A stretch of 35,861 bases of DNA from an uncultured Sutterella sp. GTDB taxonomy: Bacteria; Pseudomonadota; Gammaproteobacteria; Burkholderiales; Burkholderiaceae_F. The DNA lies in contig UQUM01000020.1 of NCBI GenBank assembly GCA_900544255.1, positions 1 to 35,861 of the forward strand, read 5' to 3'. The notes below the pieces were generated by a model. That model worked only from the letters and a program-made list of their open reading frames with translations. It did not search any database and had not been told where the DNA came from. Position 1 is the first letter of the stretch; every line of letters starts with the position of its first letter. Below are positions 1 through 6,209 of the stretch, in pieces. Both the position numbers and the translations under genes were made by a program.

Positions 1-1374
1 GTCTGCTCGGAAGAGCTTCTCGGAAACATCCCGGCCGCGATAGAGACGATAGGCCTCCTGCGCCGTCATTTTCTTGGAGCTTACGAGGCAGAAATAGCCG
101 CAGACTTCGTGTTCCTTCCGGATGACTTCCGCTTTTTCTTCTGCGAACAGAAAGACCTGCTCCTTGTTTTGGCCACCAACATCTTGGTAGTAGCAAGTAA
201 AGTAGTCGGAGTAAGGCTTTCCAAGCTCGCCAACGACCTTTTGGTTTTCCAGTTTCTTGAGCTCTTCAGCCATCATGTCGATTTTTCGATCGAGTTCCGC
301 TCGCTCCGCAGCCGCCTTGCCCGGACTGTAGTAGAGGTGGAGATGGCGTTCCTTCGTGTCTCCTTCGAAGAGCGGACGTTTAAGCGTAGTACCGTAGATG
401 CTGGAGTTGCTGATACGGCAGGAGCGGTCGGTTTCAAACGTTCCACGCTTCTCCAGGATCATGGACGAGACAAGTTTCTTGCATCCCTTCATCATCAGCA
501 GGAAATCGATGCCTTTCTCATCCATCATTTCAATATTCGCTCGACTGAAGTAGCCGCGGTCAATGATGATGCCGAGGTTTTCGTAGCCGTATTCGGTCAA
601 CTTCTCGACCATCTGCTTGAGCTGCGAAACGTCTGGAATGGAACCGGGGTAGGTCTCATAGAACAACGGGACCTGATTGGTTTTGTCATAGATGATGGCG
701 ACATTGACGATTGGCAGCTTGTCGCCATCCTTGGCGTGTCCGAATTCGACAAAGTCCAGGTCGCCTGCCTGGCAGTTCTTATTCGTCGAGTCGTAGGAGA
801 TGAAGATGGGCTCGCTGTGGTCCCGCTTGTTGTTCCATGCATCCAGGAAAGCTGTGATCTGATCGCGATCAACACTTGAGAAAAAGCGAGAGATCGTGCT
901 GTCGCTGACAATGCGCATGTCCTTCGTATGGAGAGGATGGCGACGCGCATAGTCCGGATAGTACTGAGCTGCATTGTCTTCGGTGGCAATGCAATAGCAG
1001 GCAAGGTCCAGGAGGAGGCCTGCCTTGTCGCCGAAGGCATCTTGAAGGAGTTTGTCGAGCCGGCATTCCCGAATAATAGACGCGAGGGCAAAGTACAAGC
1101 CTACCTGAAGAGTGTTGCTCCGCTTGGAAGGCGGTTCCAAAAGTGACTGCTGAATTTCCGGAAAGAGCTCAAAGTACTTTTCGTTAGGCTGCATCAACGC
1201 ATCAGGCTCGTCCGAAGCGAGCTTCCCGATGATCACGCGCTTGGGTACGTTGAATTGACGTTTCGGATCATAAACGCGGCCGATTTCATAGAGAACGTAA
1301 ATGCTGTTTCCCTTCTTTCTACGAACGATTTTGCCGGGTTCGTTCGGGACTGGGATGTAGGAAGATCGGTACAT
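1..1374 (-). CDS. IS4-type (IS1634-like) DDE transposase, 3' end outside the window
   Basis: The minus-strand frame is open from the ATG at 1374-1372 to position 1, giving 458 codons with no stop, so the C-terminus lies off the left edge. The product has the layout of a Transposase_11 DDE enzyme. A first Asp lies in a YDST motif near residue 158 and a second in DRGYFS. Close to the window edge there is a YRGRDVSE segment, matching the Y-(2)-R-(3)-E signature of IS4-family enzymes and supplying the Glu. The family cuts and pastes its element by hydrolysis and strand transfer at the ends. The start is supported by the GTGC-rich leader just upstream; no better in-frame start exists. The gene sits beside a truncated prophage gene, so it probably caused or followed that truncation. 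IS4-type identity is firm; the exact subgroup is a guess. Confidence 0.85.
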   Translation of the reverse strand, partial: MYRSSYIPVPNEPGKIVRRKKGNSIYVLYEIGRVYDPKRQFNVPKRVIIGKLASDEPDALMQPNEKYFELFPEIQQSLLEPPSKRSNTLQVGLYFALASIIRECRLDKLLQDAFGDKAGLLLDLACYCIATEDNAAQYYPDYARRHPLHTKDMRIVSDSTISRFFSSVDRDQITAFLDAWNNKRDHSEPIFISYDSTNKNCQAGDLDFVEFGHAKDGDKLPIVNVAIIYDKTNQVPLFYETYPGSIPDVSQLKQMVEKLTEYGYENLGIIIDRGYFSRANIEMMDEKGIDFLLMMKGCKKLVSSMILEKRGTFETDRSCRISNSSIYGTTLKRPLFEGDTKERHLHLYYSPGKAAAERAELDRKIDMMAEELKKLENQKVVGELGKPYSDYFTCYYQDVGGQNKEQVFLFAEEKAEVIRKEHEVCGYFCLVSSKKMTAQEAYRLYRGRDVSEKLFRAD

Positions 1375-1388
1375 TTGAGCACCTTTTG

Positions 1389-1411
1389 TTGAGTGTTACG
1401 GTTGCACTCAA
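1389..1411 (-). promoter_or_regulatory. Inverted repeat in the transposase leader
   Basis: TTGAGTG and CACTCAA arms of 7 bp, separated by 9 nt, lie 15 nt upstream of the transposase start. A TACTAAAAT-like -10 element lies just beyond, at about 1411-1420 on the minus strand. The repeat may be part of the IS end or may restrain transposase translation. The outer boundary of the element between here and 1491 could not be fixed because the other end is off the window. Confidence 0.4.
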
Positions 1412-1491
1412 TTTTAGTACAAAAAACGCCCAACGAGGCGAGCATCGAGAAAATTTTTAGCTAAGAATAAAGGAGTTAGTGATGTACCCGC

Positions 1492-2382
1492 TCAGACTTG
1501 AGTTCTGAGTGCACATTTAAGCGGGAAGTTAAGGTAGGGGGAACGACCTTTAGACCAAAGACCAGAGTAAGAAGGAGAATTTTGGGGGTTAGGCTGAGTA
1601 TATTGGCCAGTTGAACCACCAGTGTTCCAAACAGTACCTGTCCAAGTCTGAACAGACGGAACAAGTAAAAGATCAGCAGAACCAGAAAGCGGAGCCAGAC
1701 CACCAAGCGAAATCTCGACGGGGTCGCCTTTCTGCGGCCAAGGCAGAGAACTGGTGAAGTAGTCATGGAACTTATTCCGACGGAGAGGCATCGTCAAGGT
1801 GTAATCAATCGAAGCATCGCCAATCGGATCAGTGTAATGCTGAGGGTTCGTTGCCTGATTCCATTCGCCCTGAGAATCCTGTAAGTTTTCATCGCGGAAC
1901 CAGTCGTTCCAAATCTTAAAGTAAGCGCGGAAGGGGAGCGCGTTAATGTTCGCAATACCTTTAACGCCCGTTCTAATGCCGAAGTATTCGCAAAGCGAGC
2001 CATAAGTAGCGCCAGAGCCAGTCGTGTTGAAAGAGGGGACGAGGAAGTCCGTCGAATCGGTGGGGTTTTCCTGTTCACCCATAAAACGCTGCCAGTTTTT
2101 CCAAACCAGACGATTAGGCACGAAGAACCAGTAAGCCTTAAGGTACACCGAATCCATAAAGGGAACGATCGGCGTAGTGAGACGGCAGATAGCAGCCCAG
2201 GAAAGCGAAAAAGTATCGCCAGGGAGAACTTCGTCAACGAAGAAGGGGATCAACAGACCTTCGTTGAAAGTCGTCTTATAACCGTGAGAACGATCGAAAG
2301 CCGAGCGCTGAATCTCAGCACGGGGAATCTGAGAGAAGAGGGAGTTTGAAATTCCAAAAGGACGGGCAGAAGTTTTGCTCAT
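1492..2382 (-). pseudogene. Truncated gokushovirus major capsid protein VP1
   Basis: The frame encodes 296 residues from the ATG at 2382, where a family member has roughly 500-560. The N-terminal two fifths are well preserved: an RSxFDRSHGYKTTF segment, the FNEGLLIPFFVDEVLPGDTF stretch, PIVPFMDSVYLKAYWFFVPNR, and FTSSLPWPQKGDP, all typical of the beta-barrel F/VP1 capsid fold. The frame then ends after an unrelated-looking tail, and the C-terminal half of the capsid is missing, including the usual NxLRQAFQIQ region. A longer reading from a TTG at 2394 exists, but the ATG at 2382 has a GGAA element before it and starts with the expected MSK. The IS next door is the likely cause of truncation. 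It cannot form a normal capsid. Confidence 0.85.
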
Positions 2383-2408
2383 TTTGTGTTCCAAAAGTTT
2401 TGGTGTCA

Positions 2409-2445
2409 GTCCGCACAGTTACAACAAGTAATAGGCTGTGCGGAC
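2409..2445 (-). promoter_or_regulatory. Stable hairpin between the small basic ORF and VP1
   Basis: GTCCGCACAG and CTGTGCGGAC form a perfect 10-bp stem with a 17-nt loop, without a following T run. It lies about 25 nt upstream of the VP1 start. It could stabilise the capsid mRNA or be a packaging or replication structure of the single-stranded genome; the sequence does not decide. Confidence 0.5.
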
Positions 2446-2461
2446 GGGATGGAAAACCGTC

Positions 2462-2521
2462 TTAACGACGGGTTTTGCCGCGACCGCGGCGACGGTTACG
2501 ACGGCGAGATTTACGAAACAT
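2462..2521 (-). CDS. 19-residue arginine-rich DNA-binding peptide (gokushovirus VP8/J-like)
   Basis: The ATG at 2521 begins 2 nt after the VP3 stop (TAG at 2526-2524), and the frame ends with TAA at 2464-2462. Of 19 residues, 10 are Arg and 2 are Lys, starting MFRKSRRRNRRR. Gokushoviruses carry a small basic protein near the capsid genes, comparable to protein J of phiX174, which neutralises the packaged single-stranded DNA. The position between scaffold and capsid genes and the composition support that role. It is shorter than the usual 35-40 residues, so it is either a minimal form or a remnant. The tight spacing suggests translational coupling to VP3. Confidence 0.65.
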   Translation of the reverse strand: MFRKSRRRNRRRGRGKTRR

Positions 2522-2523
2522 CT

Positions 2524-3009
2524 CTAGGCCTTCTGTTTTGGTTCGGTGGGAACGCTAGGCGTTGCCGGAACAGGGTTCTGAACATCCGAAACCGGCTGTA
2601 CGGGGTTGACTTCGGGTAAAGGCTCAGGAGCCGGAGGCAGAGCCTCAAGCAGACCGAGTTTGACGGCTTCTTCATGGTTTTCCTCCTTGCTGAGGAAGGC
2701 CATCATTTCGCGAACGTCGTTTCCGAAGCGTTCGCGGAGTTTTGCAGGCAGATTGTCGAAATACTGCGACGCCTGGACGACGCGATTCTGGGCAGTCTCA
2801 AAGTCGGGGGCATCGGTGAAGTCACCAAACTGCATGTTCATCGCAGACTCAGGATCACCAAGAATGCCAGTAGAAGCGTATTTACGCAGGTAGTAATCGA
2901 TCGTCGTACCTTCCTTTTCAGACTGGATAGCCTGGGAGGGCTGTACGAACTCGATACCGTGGGAAGGCGCTTTAACGTCCTTCGCGTAGCGGGTACGAAA
3001 CATACACAT
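2524..3009 (-). CDS. Gokushovirus internal scaffolding protein VP3
   Basis: VP3 guides procapsid assembly and is absent from mature virions. The product has the usual VP3 signatures in order: TTIDYYLRKY, GDFTDAPDFETAQNRV, LPAKLRERFGNDVREMMAFL and a Glu-rich EENHEEAVKLGLLEAL, followed by a Pro/Val-rich tail of about 35 residues. The frame opens at 3024, but that codon sits on the only ribosome-binding site (GGAG at 3023-3020 region), so the ATG at 3009, 9 nt after GGAG, or the one at 3003 is the likelier start. That gives about 161 residues, normal for the family. An intrinsic terminator precedes it, so it probably has its own promoter or depends on readthrough from VP5. Confidence 0.85.
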   Translation of the reverse strand: MCMFRTRYAKDVKAPSHGIEFVQPSQAIQSEKEGTTIDYYLRKYASTGILGDPESAMNMQFGDFTDAPDFETAQNRVVQASQYFDNLPAKLRERFGNDVREMMAFLSKEENHEEAVKLGLLEALPPAPEPLPEVNPVQPVSDVQNPVPATPSVPTEPKQKA

Positions 3010-3037
3010 TGAACATAACTCCAAAAATTATGTTGAA
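3009..3037 (-). repeat. Imperfect copy of the dif-like arms over the VP3 ribosome-binding site
   Basis: TTGAACATAA (3009-3018) and TTATGTTGAA (3028-3037) repeat the two arms of the palindrome at 3388-3415 but are spaced by 9 nt rather than 6. The GGAG that serves VP3 lies inside the repeat. It may be a degenerate recombination site, a shared operator, or an RNA hairpin hiding the ribosome-binding site. Confidence 0.5.
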
Positions 3038-3059
3038 AAAACCCGCCGGGCGGCGGGTT
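3036..3059 (-). terminator. Intrinsic terminator after VP5
   Basis: On the minus strand AACCCGCC and GGCGGGTT form a perfect 8-bp GC-rich stem with a 4-nt loop, followed immediately by a run of T. It separates VP5 from VP3, as terminators do between transcription units in small phage genomes. Confidence 0.85.
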
Positions 3060-3096
3060 GAAAAAGACTGAGAAGACCAACCGCCCGGCGAGAGGG

Positions 3097-3375
3097 CTAG
3101 GCCTGCACGGGCGGCACTAAGGAGATGGCATCAATGAGATGAACGGGAGCAAGGTGAAGACCGTCAGTGCAACGGTCAGCAGGAATGCAAACGCCGTGGG
3201 ACTCATCAAAAACACCAACATTGAACAGCTGGTAGTCTTCAGGATGCGCGCAAATCGCCGTGTTCGTATCGCGCACCGCGTCGCCAAACTGACGGATGGC
3301 GACCTGTTCGTTGATGGCGCAAAAGGGCTGCGAAAACGTCTGAGCCTTTTTGTCATAGACAGAAACGAGAATCAT
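3097..3375 (-). CDS. Gokushovirus nonstructural protein VP5
   Basis: The 92-residue product has the family pattern: an N-terminal SVYDKKAQTFSQPFCA stretch, an AIRQFGDAV segment, then HPEDYQLFNVGVFDESHG. VP5 proteins are small, acidic, non-virion proteins thought to act in DNA replication or packaging by analogy with phiX174 protein C; this is not proven for the group. The ATG at 3375 has a GAGG 8 nt upstream. The gene appears full length and intact. It lies between the dif-like palindrome and a terminator, so it is the first gene of the surviving phage block. Confidence 0.85.
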   Translation of the reverse strand: MILVSVYDKKAQTFSQPFCAINEQVAIRQFGDAVRDTNTAICAHPEDYQLFNVGVFDESHGVCIPADRCTDGLHLAPVHLIDAISLVPPVQA

Positions 3376-3387
3376 GATTCAAACCTC

Positions 3388-3415
3388 ATTCAACATAATA
3401 GTAGTTATGTTGAAT
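3388..3415. other. dif-like XerC/XerD recombination site
   Basis: An 11-bp arm ATTCAACATAA, a 6-bp centre TAGTAG and an 11-bp arm TTATGTTGAAT form the exact 11-6-11 layout of bacterial dif sites. The right arm differs at one position from the common XerD arm TTATGTTAAAT, and the left arm keeps the CATAA core of the XerC arm. Gokushovirus prophages are known to integrate at dif through the host recombinases, so this is probably an attachment site at the prophage edge, or the regenerated chromosomal dif. The site is also a perfect palindrome and could instead form a hairpin in the VP5 leader. Confidence 0.6.
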
Positions 3416-3640
3416 TATGGACTTGGGGATCAAAAATTTAATCGATCCGACGGTTCAAGTACATTTCTCATAAACCAAATCCTGAATCAGACGGACGCCG
3501 TTGCGCGAACGCTTAAAACCGACTGCAGGAATCACCGCAATGTTCGACGTGTGACGATCGGAAGTCATTTCGAAACCGTCGCGGATCCGTAGTTGGTCAG
3601 GTAACAGAGCTGAAAGTTGGCATGTTTGAAAGATTGTCGT
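3416..3640. other. Unassigned stretch between the prophage and thiC
   Basis: About 225 bp with no recognised gene. A minus-strand frame crosses it, but that frame begins inside the TPP riboswitch. No VP4 (Rep) motif was seen on either strand. It is probably host sequence upstream of thiC or decayed phage DNA. Confidence 0.4.
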
Positions 3641-3642
3641 GG

Positions 3643-3669
3643 TTGACTCACAAAAAAGCTCGCTAAAAT
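3643..3669 (+). promoter_or_regulatory. Probable thiC promoter
   Basis: TTGACT (3643-3648) and TAAAAT (3664-3669) are separated by 15 bp, slightly short. Transcription would begin about 5-10 nt before the riboswitch helix P1, as expected for a riboswitch-controlled leader. Confidence 0.5.
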
Positions 3670-3680
3670 CCGAATTGACA

Positions 3681-3765
3681 GCAACGTTAGGTGTACTGCG
3701 TGTTGACGCAGTTGAGAAAGTGCCTTCGAACCTGATCCGATTCATATCGGCGTAGGAAAACGTGC
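3681..3765 (+). promoter_or_regulatory. TPP riboswitch (THI box) upstream of thiC
   Basis: The 3' half carries the near-invariant GAACCTGATCCGATTCAT followed by ATCGGCGTAGG. The 5' half has GGTGT, then GTTGAGA in place of the usual GCTGAGA. Outer segments around 3681-3688 and 3758-3765 (GC-ACGTT and AACGT-GC) can pair as P1. The aptamer binds thiamine pyrophosphate and switches off thiamine-synthesis genes when it is plentiful. It lies between the promoter and thiC, which fits exactly. Confidence 0.92.
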
Positions 3766-3768
3766 CCG

Positions 3769-3790
3769 GGATGCGAAAATTGTCGCATCC
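3769..3790 (+). promoter_or_regulatory. Hairpin in the riboswitch expression platform
   Basis: GGATGCGA and TCGCATCC form a perfect 8-bp stem with a 6-nt loop, 3 nt after the TPP aptamer. A pyrimidine-rich stretch follows, but without a clean T run. It may be a weak terminator or part of a structure that hides the ribosome-binding site of thiC. Confidence 0.5.
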
Positions 3791-3828
3791 TCTGCCCCTT
3801 TCCGCGCCACTTTTTTCTTTGGAAAATC

Positions 3829-5673
3829 GTGACGAAAGAAACCATTACGATTCGCCCTGCGGGCGAAAAGCTTCCAGCACGCCCCGACACGGCGGCGCAA
3901 AAAACGTCTACCGGCATCCTGCCGGGTTCAGAACGCCTCTATGTAAAAGGCTCCCGCGGTATCCGTGTGCCGATGCGTGCCATTCATCAGGACGATTCGC
4001 AGCTTCCGGGCGGCAAAACCGAACCCAATCCTCCGATCTTTGTTTATGACACCGCCGGCGACTGGGGCGATCCCGCCAAGCGTCCGGCGATTGAAACAGG
4101 ACTTCCGGCCGTGAGAAGCGACTGGATTGCCGATCGGAACGACACGGTGACTTTGCCGGATCTGACGAGTGCCTATGGCCGCGAACGCGCAGCGGACAAA
4201 ACGCTGGATCCGATTCGCTTTAACCGGACGCGGCCGGTACTGCGGGCAAGATCCGCTGCCGTCACGCAGATGCACTATGCAAAGGCCGGCATCATTACGC
4301 CGGAAATGGAATTTGCTGCAATCCGTGAAAACAACAACCGCCGCGCCTACGTGGAAAGTCTTGCGGTCGTGAGTCCGCGCAGCCGGCGATTCCTGCTGCA
4401 GCAGCACCCGGGAGCGCATGGGTGTTTTACGTGCCCGGACGAGGTGACGCCTGAATTTGTGCGTCGCGAGATTGCTGCCGGGCGCGCCGTCATCCCCTGC
4501 TCCCTCAACCATCCGGAAGCCGAACCCATGGTGATAGGTCGGGCGTTTCTGACCAAAATCAACGCCAACATCGGTAACTCGGCCGTGAGTTCCGGGATTG
4601 CCGAAGAAGTGGAAAAGATGCTTTGGGCTACGCGCTGGGGCGCGGATACGGTCATGGATCTTTCTACCGGTAAGAATATTCACGAAACGCGCGAGTGGAT
4701 CGTCCGCAACAGCCCGGTACCGATCGGAACTGTTCCTTTGTATCAGGCTCTCGAAAAGGTGCACGGAAAAGCCGAAGACCTCACGTGGGAACTCTATCGC
4801 GATACGCTTATTGAACAGGCAGAACAAGGCGTGGATTACTTTACGATCCATGCGGGACTCCGCCTGCCCTTTATTGAACTTACGGCCAATCGCCTGACGG
4901 GTATTGTTTCTCGCGGCGGCTCCATCATGGCTGTTTGGTGCATGGCGCACGAAAAGGAAAACTTCCTTTGGACGCATTTTGATGAAATTTGCGACATTCT
5001 CGCGGCGTACGATGTCACGGTGAGTCTTGGGGACGGACTGCGGCCGGGCTGTCAGCACGACGCTTGCGACAGTGCACAGATGGCGGAATTGGCGGCGTTG
5101 GGTGAACTTTCCCGCCGAGCGCATGAAAAGGACGTGCAGGTCATGATCGAGGGGCCGGGCCATATTCCTCTGCAGCGCGTCGTAGAAAATGCGGAAGCGG
5201 AAGAGTCGCTTTGCAATGCGGCGCCTTTTTACACCTTGGGACCGCTCGTGACGGACGTGGCACCGGGGTATGACCATATTACGAGTGCCATCGGCGCGAG
5301 TACCATCGGTGCAGTGGGGACGGCCATGCTCTGCTACGTGACGCCGAAGGAACACCTGGGGTTGCCGGACAAGACGGACGTCAAGGACGGCATCATCACT
5401 TATAAGATTGCTGCGCACGCGGCGGACTTGGCTAAGGGTGTCGCCGGAGCGCAGATTCGCGACAATGCCATGAGCAAGGCGCGCTTTGAATTTCGGTGGA
5501 TTGATCAGTTCAACATCGGATTCGATCCTGAAAAAGCGCGGACCTTCCATGATGCGACGTTGCCGAAGGACAGTATGAAGAAAGCGCATTTCTGTTCCAT
5601 GTGCGGTCCGAATTTCTGCGCAATGCGGATTACGGAGGAAGTGAGAGATTGGGCGGCGAAACGACGTCGGTAA
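3829..5673 (+). CDS. thiC: Phosphomethylpyrimidine synthase ThiC
   Basis: ThiC converts aminoimidazole ribotide into hydroxymethylpyrimidine phosphate, the pyrimidine half of thiamine, using S-adenosylmethionine and a [4Fe-4S] cluster. The 614-residue product matches the usual 600-630. It has an N-terminal VYDTAGDWGDP segment, the catalytic-core stretches PVPIGTVPLYQ, DYFTIHAG, SLGDGLRPGC and EGPGHIPL, and the C-terminal CSMCGPNFC cluster motif (CX2CX4C). The start is GTG at 3829, with only a weak GGAAAA before it; no upstream in-frame ATG is better. A TPP riboswitch controls it and a terminator ends it, so it is a single-gene unit here. The adenylosuccinate-type housekeeping context gives no other partner. 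Confidence 0.97.
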   Translation: MTKETITIRPAGEKLPARPDTAAQKTSTGILPGSERLYVKGSRGIRVPMRAIHQDDSQLPGGKTEPNPPIFVYDTAGDWGDPAKRPAIETGLPAVRSDWIADRNDTVTLPDLTSAYGRERAADKTLDPIRFNRTRPVLRARSAAVTQMHYAKAGIITPEMEFAAIRENNNRRAYVESLAVVSPRSRRFLLQQHPGAHGCFTCPDEVTPEFVRREIAAGRAVIPCSLNHPEAEPMVIGRAFLTKINANIGNSAVSSGIAEEVEKMLWATRWGADTVMDLSTGKNIHETREWIVRNSPVPIGTVPLYQALEKVHGKAEDLTWELYRDTLIEQAEQGVDYFTIHAGLRLPFIELTANRLTGIVSRGGSIMAVWCMAHEKENFLWTHFDEICDILAAYDVTVSLGDGLRPGCQHDACDSAQMAELAALGELSRRAHEKDVQVMIEGPGHIPLQRVVENAEAEESLCNAAPFYTLGPLVTDVAPGYDHITSAIGASTIGAVGTAMLCYVTPKEHLGLPDKTDVKDGIITYKIAAHAADLAKGVAGAQIRDNAMSKARFEFRWIDQFNIGFDPEKARTFHDATLPKDSMKKAHFCSMCGPNFCAMRITEEVRDWAAKRRR

Positions 5674-5694
5674 GCGTCATCGCTGATCCTAAAG

Positions 5695-5730
5695 AACGGC
5701 TGTCGGTGAAAAATCGGCAGCCGTTTTGTT
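5695..5730 (+). terminator. Intrinsic terminator of thiC
   Basis: AACGGCTG(TCG) pairs with (CG)GCAGCCGTT around a short A-rich loop and is followed by TTGTTT. It starts 21 nt after the thiC stop. Confidence 0.85.
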
Positions 5731-5807
5731 TAAACAGTACGAAATATTCTTAAATATTTCAGAGAATCCTTCAGAATTCGTTTACTATGTGTTGCAGAGG
5801 TTGAGAA

Positions 5808-5949
5808 CCGGGCTTTTGCTTGAACCGTAGTATCGCGCGCCGTCAGCTTAAGTATTCCGAGTAGTCGGTCTGACCGGCGCCGGAACGGCCCCGCGCTTTC
5901 TGAGGCGGGAATAAAGCAAAGCCCGGTGCTACCAACACCGGGCTCTTTT
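5808..5949 (+). ncRNA. Structured leader RNA with mutually exclusive antiterminator and terminator (riboswitch-like)
   Basis: Segment A (5808-5820, CCGGGCTTTTGCT) pairs with segment B (5915-5926, AGCAAAGCCCGG) over 12 bp with one bulge. Segment B also pairs with segment C (5936-5944, CACCGGGCT) in a 9-bp intrinsic terminator that ends in CTTTT. A and C are near copies, so only one pairing can form. A-B encloses about 94 nt with two further helices: 5837-5846 with 5870-5880 (10 bp, one bulge, capped by CCGA/TCGG) and 5890-5894 with 5905-5909. This three-way-junction layout is that of a riboswitch or other transcription attenuator. A TACTAT -10-like element lies at 5783-5788. I do not recognise the class. 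Controlled gene: the small ORF 18 nt downstream. Confidence 0.65.
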
Positions 5950-5966
5950 AACGAGGAGCTTTGAGA

Positions 5967-6122
5967 ATGCTGACGGCTTTTCTCACCTCGCTGACGGCGA
6001 TTATGCCACAAATCAACGTCAATGGCGACGTCAATTTCACCGCGAATTTCAATGGTGATGGTTGGGGTGTCGTGGCGGTGGTTGTTGTGCTGATCGCGCT
6101 GATTCACGCAGTCCGCCGGTAA
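5967..6122 (+). CDS. 51-residue single-span membrane protein of unknown function
   Basis: The ATG at 5967 has a strong GAGGAG 8 nt upstream, and the frame ends at TAA 6120-6122. The product has a hydrophobic N-terminus of about 15 residues, a polar Asn/Asp/Gly-rich middle (QINVNGDVNFTANFNGDG), then a hydrophobic VVAVVVVLIALIH span ending in a basic AVRR. One or two membrane passages are possible. Hydrophobic span plus basic tail is seen in type I toxins and in small phage proteins, but no family is recognised. It has its own leader with an attenuator and its own downstream terminator-like hairpin, so it is an independent transcription unit. The excellent ribosome-binding site and the structured leader argue that it is a real gene. 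Confidence 0.7.
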   Translation: MLTAFLTSLTAIMPQINVNGDVNFTANFNGDGWGVVAVVVVLIALIHAVRR

Positions 6123-6173
6123 CGGCGGATGGGGAGCGGTTATCTGCCCGGACGGCACCTCCCCGGCGTTTTT
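6113..6173 (+). terminator. Terminator-like structure after the small membrane protein
   Basis: CCGCC/GGCGG (6113-6117, 6124-6128) spans the stop codon. GGGGAG (6131-6136) pairs with CTCCCC (6159-6164), and TTTTT follows at 6169-6173. The second loop is long, so efficiency is uncertain. Confidence 0.5.
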
Positions 6174-6209
6174 CTCCTCACGAACCGACAAGTTGCGGCT
6201 GGCCTTACA

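Larger units (their letters stand above)
1492..3415 (-). mobile_element. Remnant gokushovirus (Microviridae) prophage
   Basis: Four phage genes lie in the order VP5, VP3, small basic ORF and VP1 on the minus strand. VP5 next to VP3, with VP1 following, is the arrangement known for Gokushovirinae. The pilot protein VP2 would be expected beyond VP1 and the replication initiator VP4 before VP5; neither is present. VP1 is cut short beside an IS transposase. One edge is marked by a dif-like palindrome (3388-3415), a type of site used by integrated gokushoviruses through host XerCD. The element therefore looks decayed: it lacks Rep and a full capsid gene. The left limit is uncertain because of the IS. 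Confidence 0.8.

Noticed and set aside
3455..3745. 96-codon minus-strand ORF upstream of thiC, considered as a VP4 remnant
   Set aside because: Its first codons are the reverse complement of the TPP riboswitch core, and no Rep motif is present.
3928..5589. 553-codon minus-strand ORF opposite thiC
   Set aside because: It is the antisense shadow of thiC, rich in Arg/His with no domain, and thiC carries all expected motifs.
5730..6191. 153-codon minus-strand ORF across the leader RNA
   Set aside because: It is antisense to a strong terminator, a structured leader and a well-supported small ORF.
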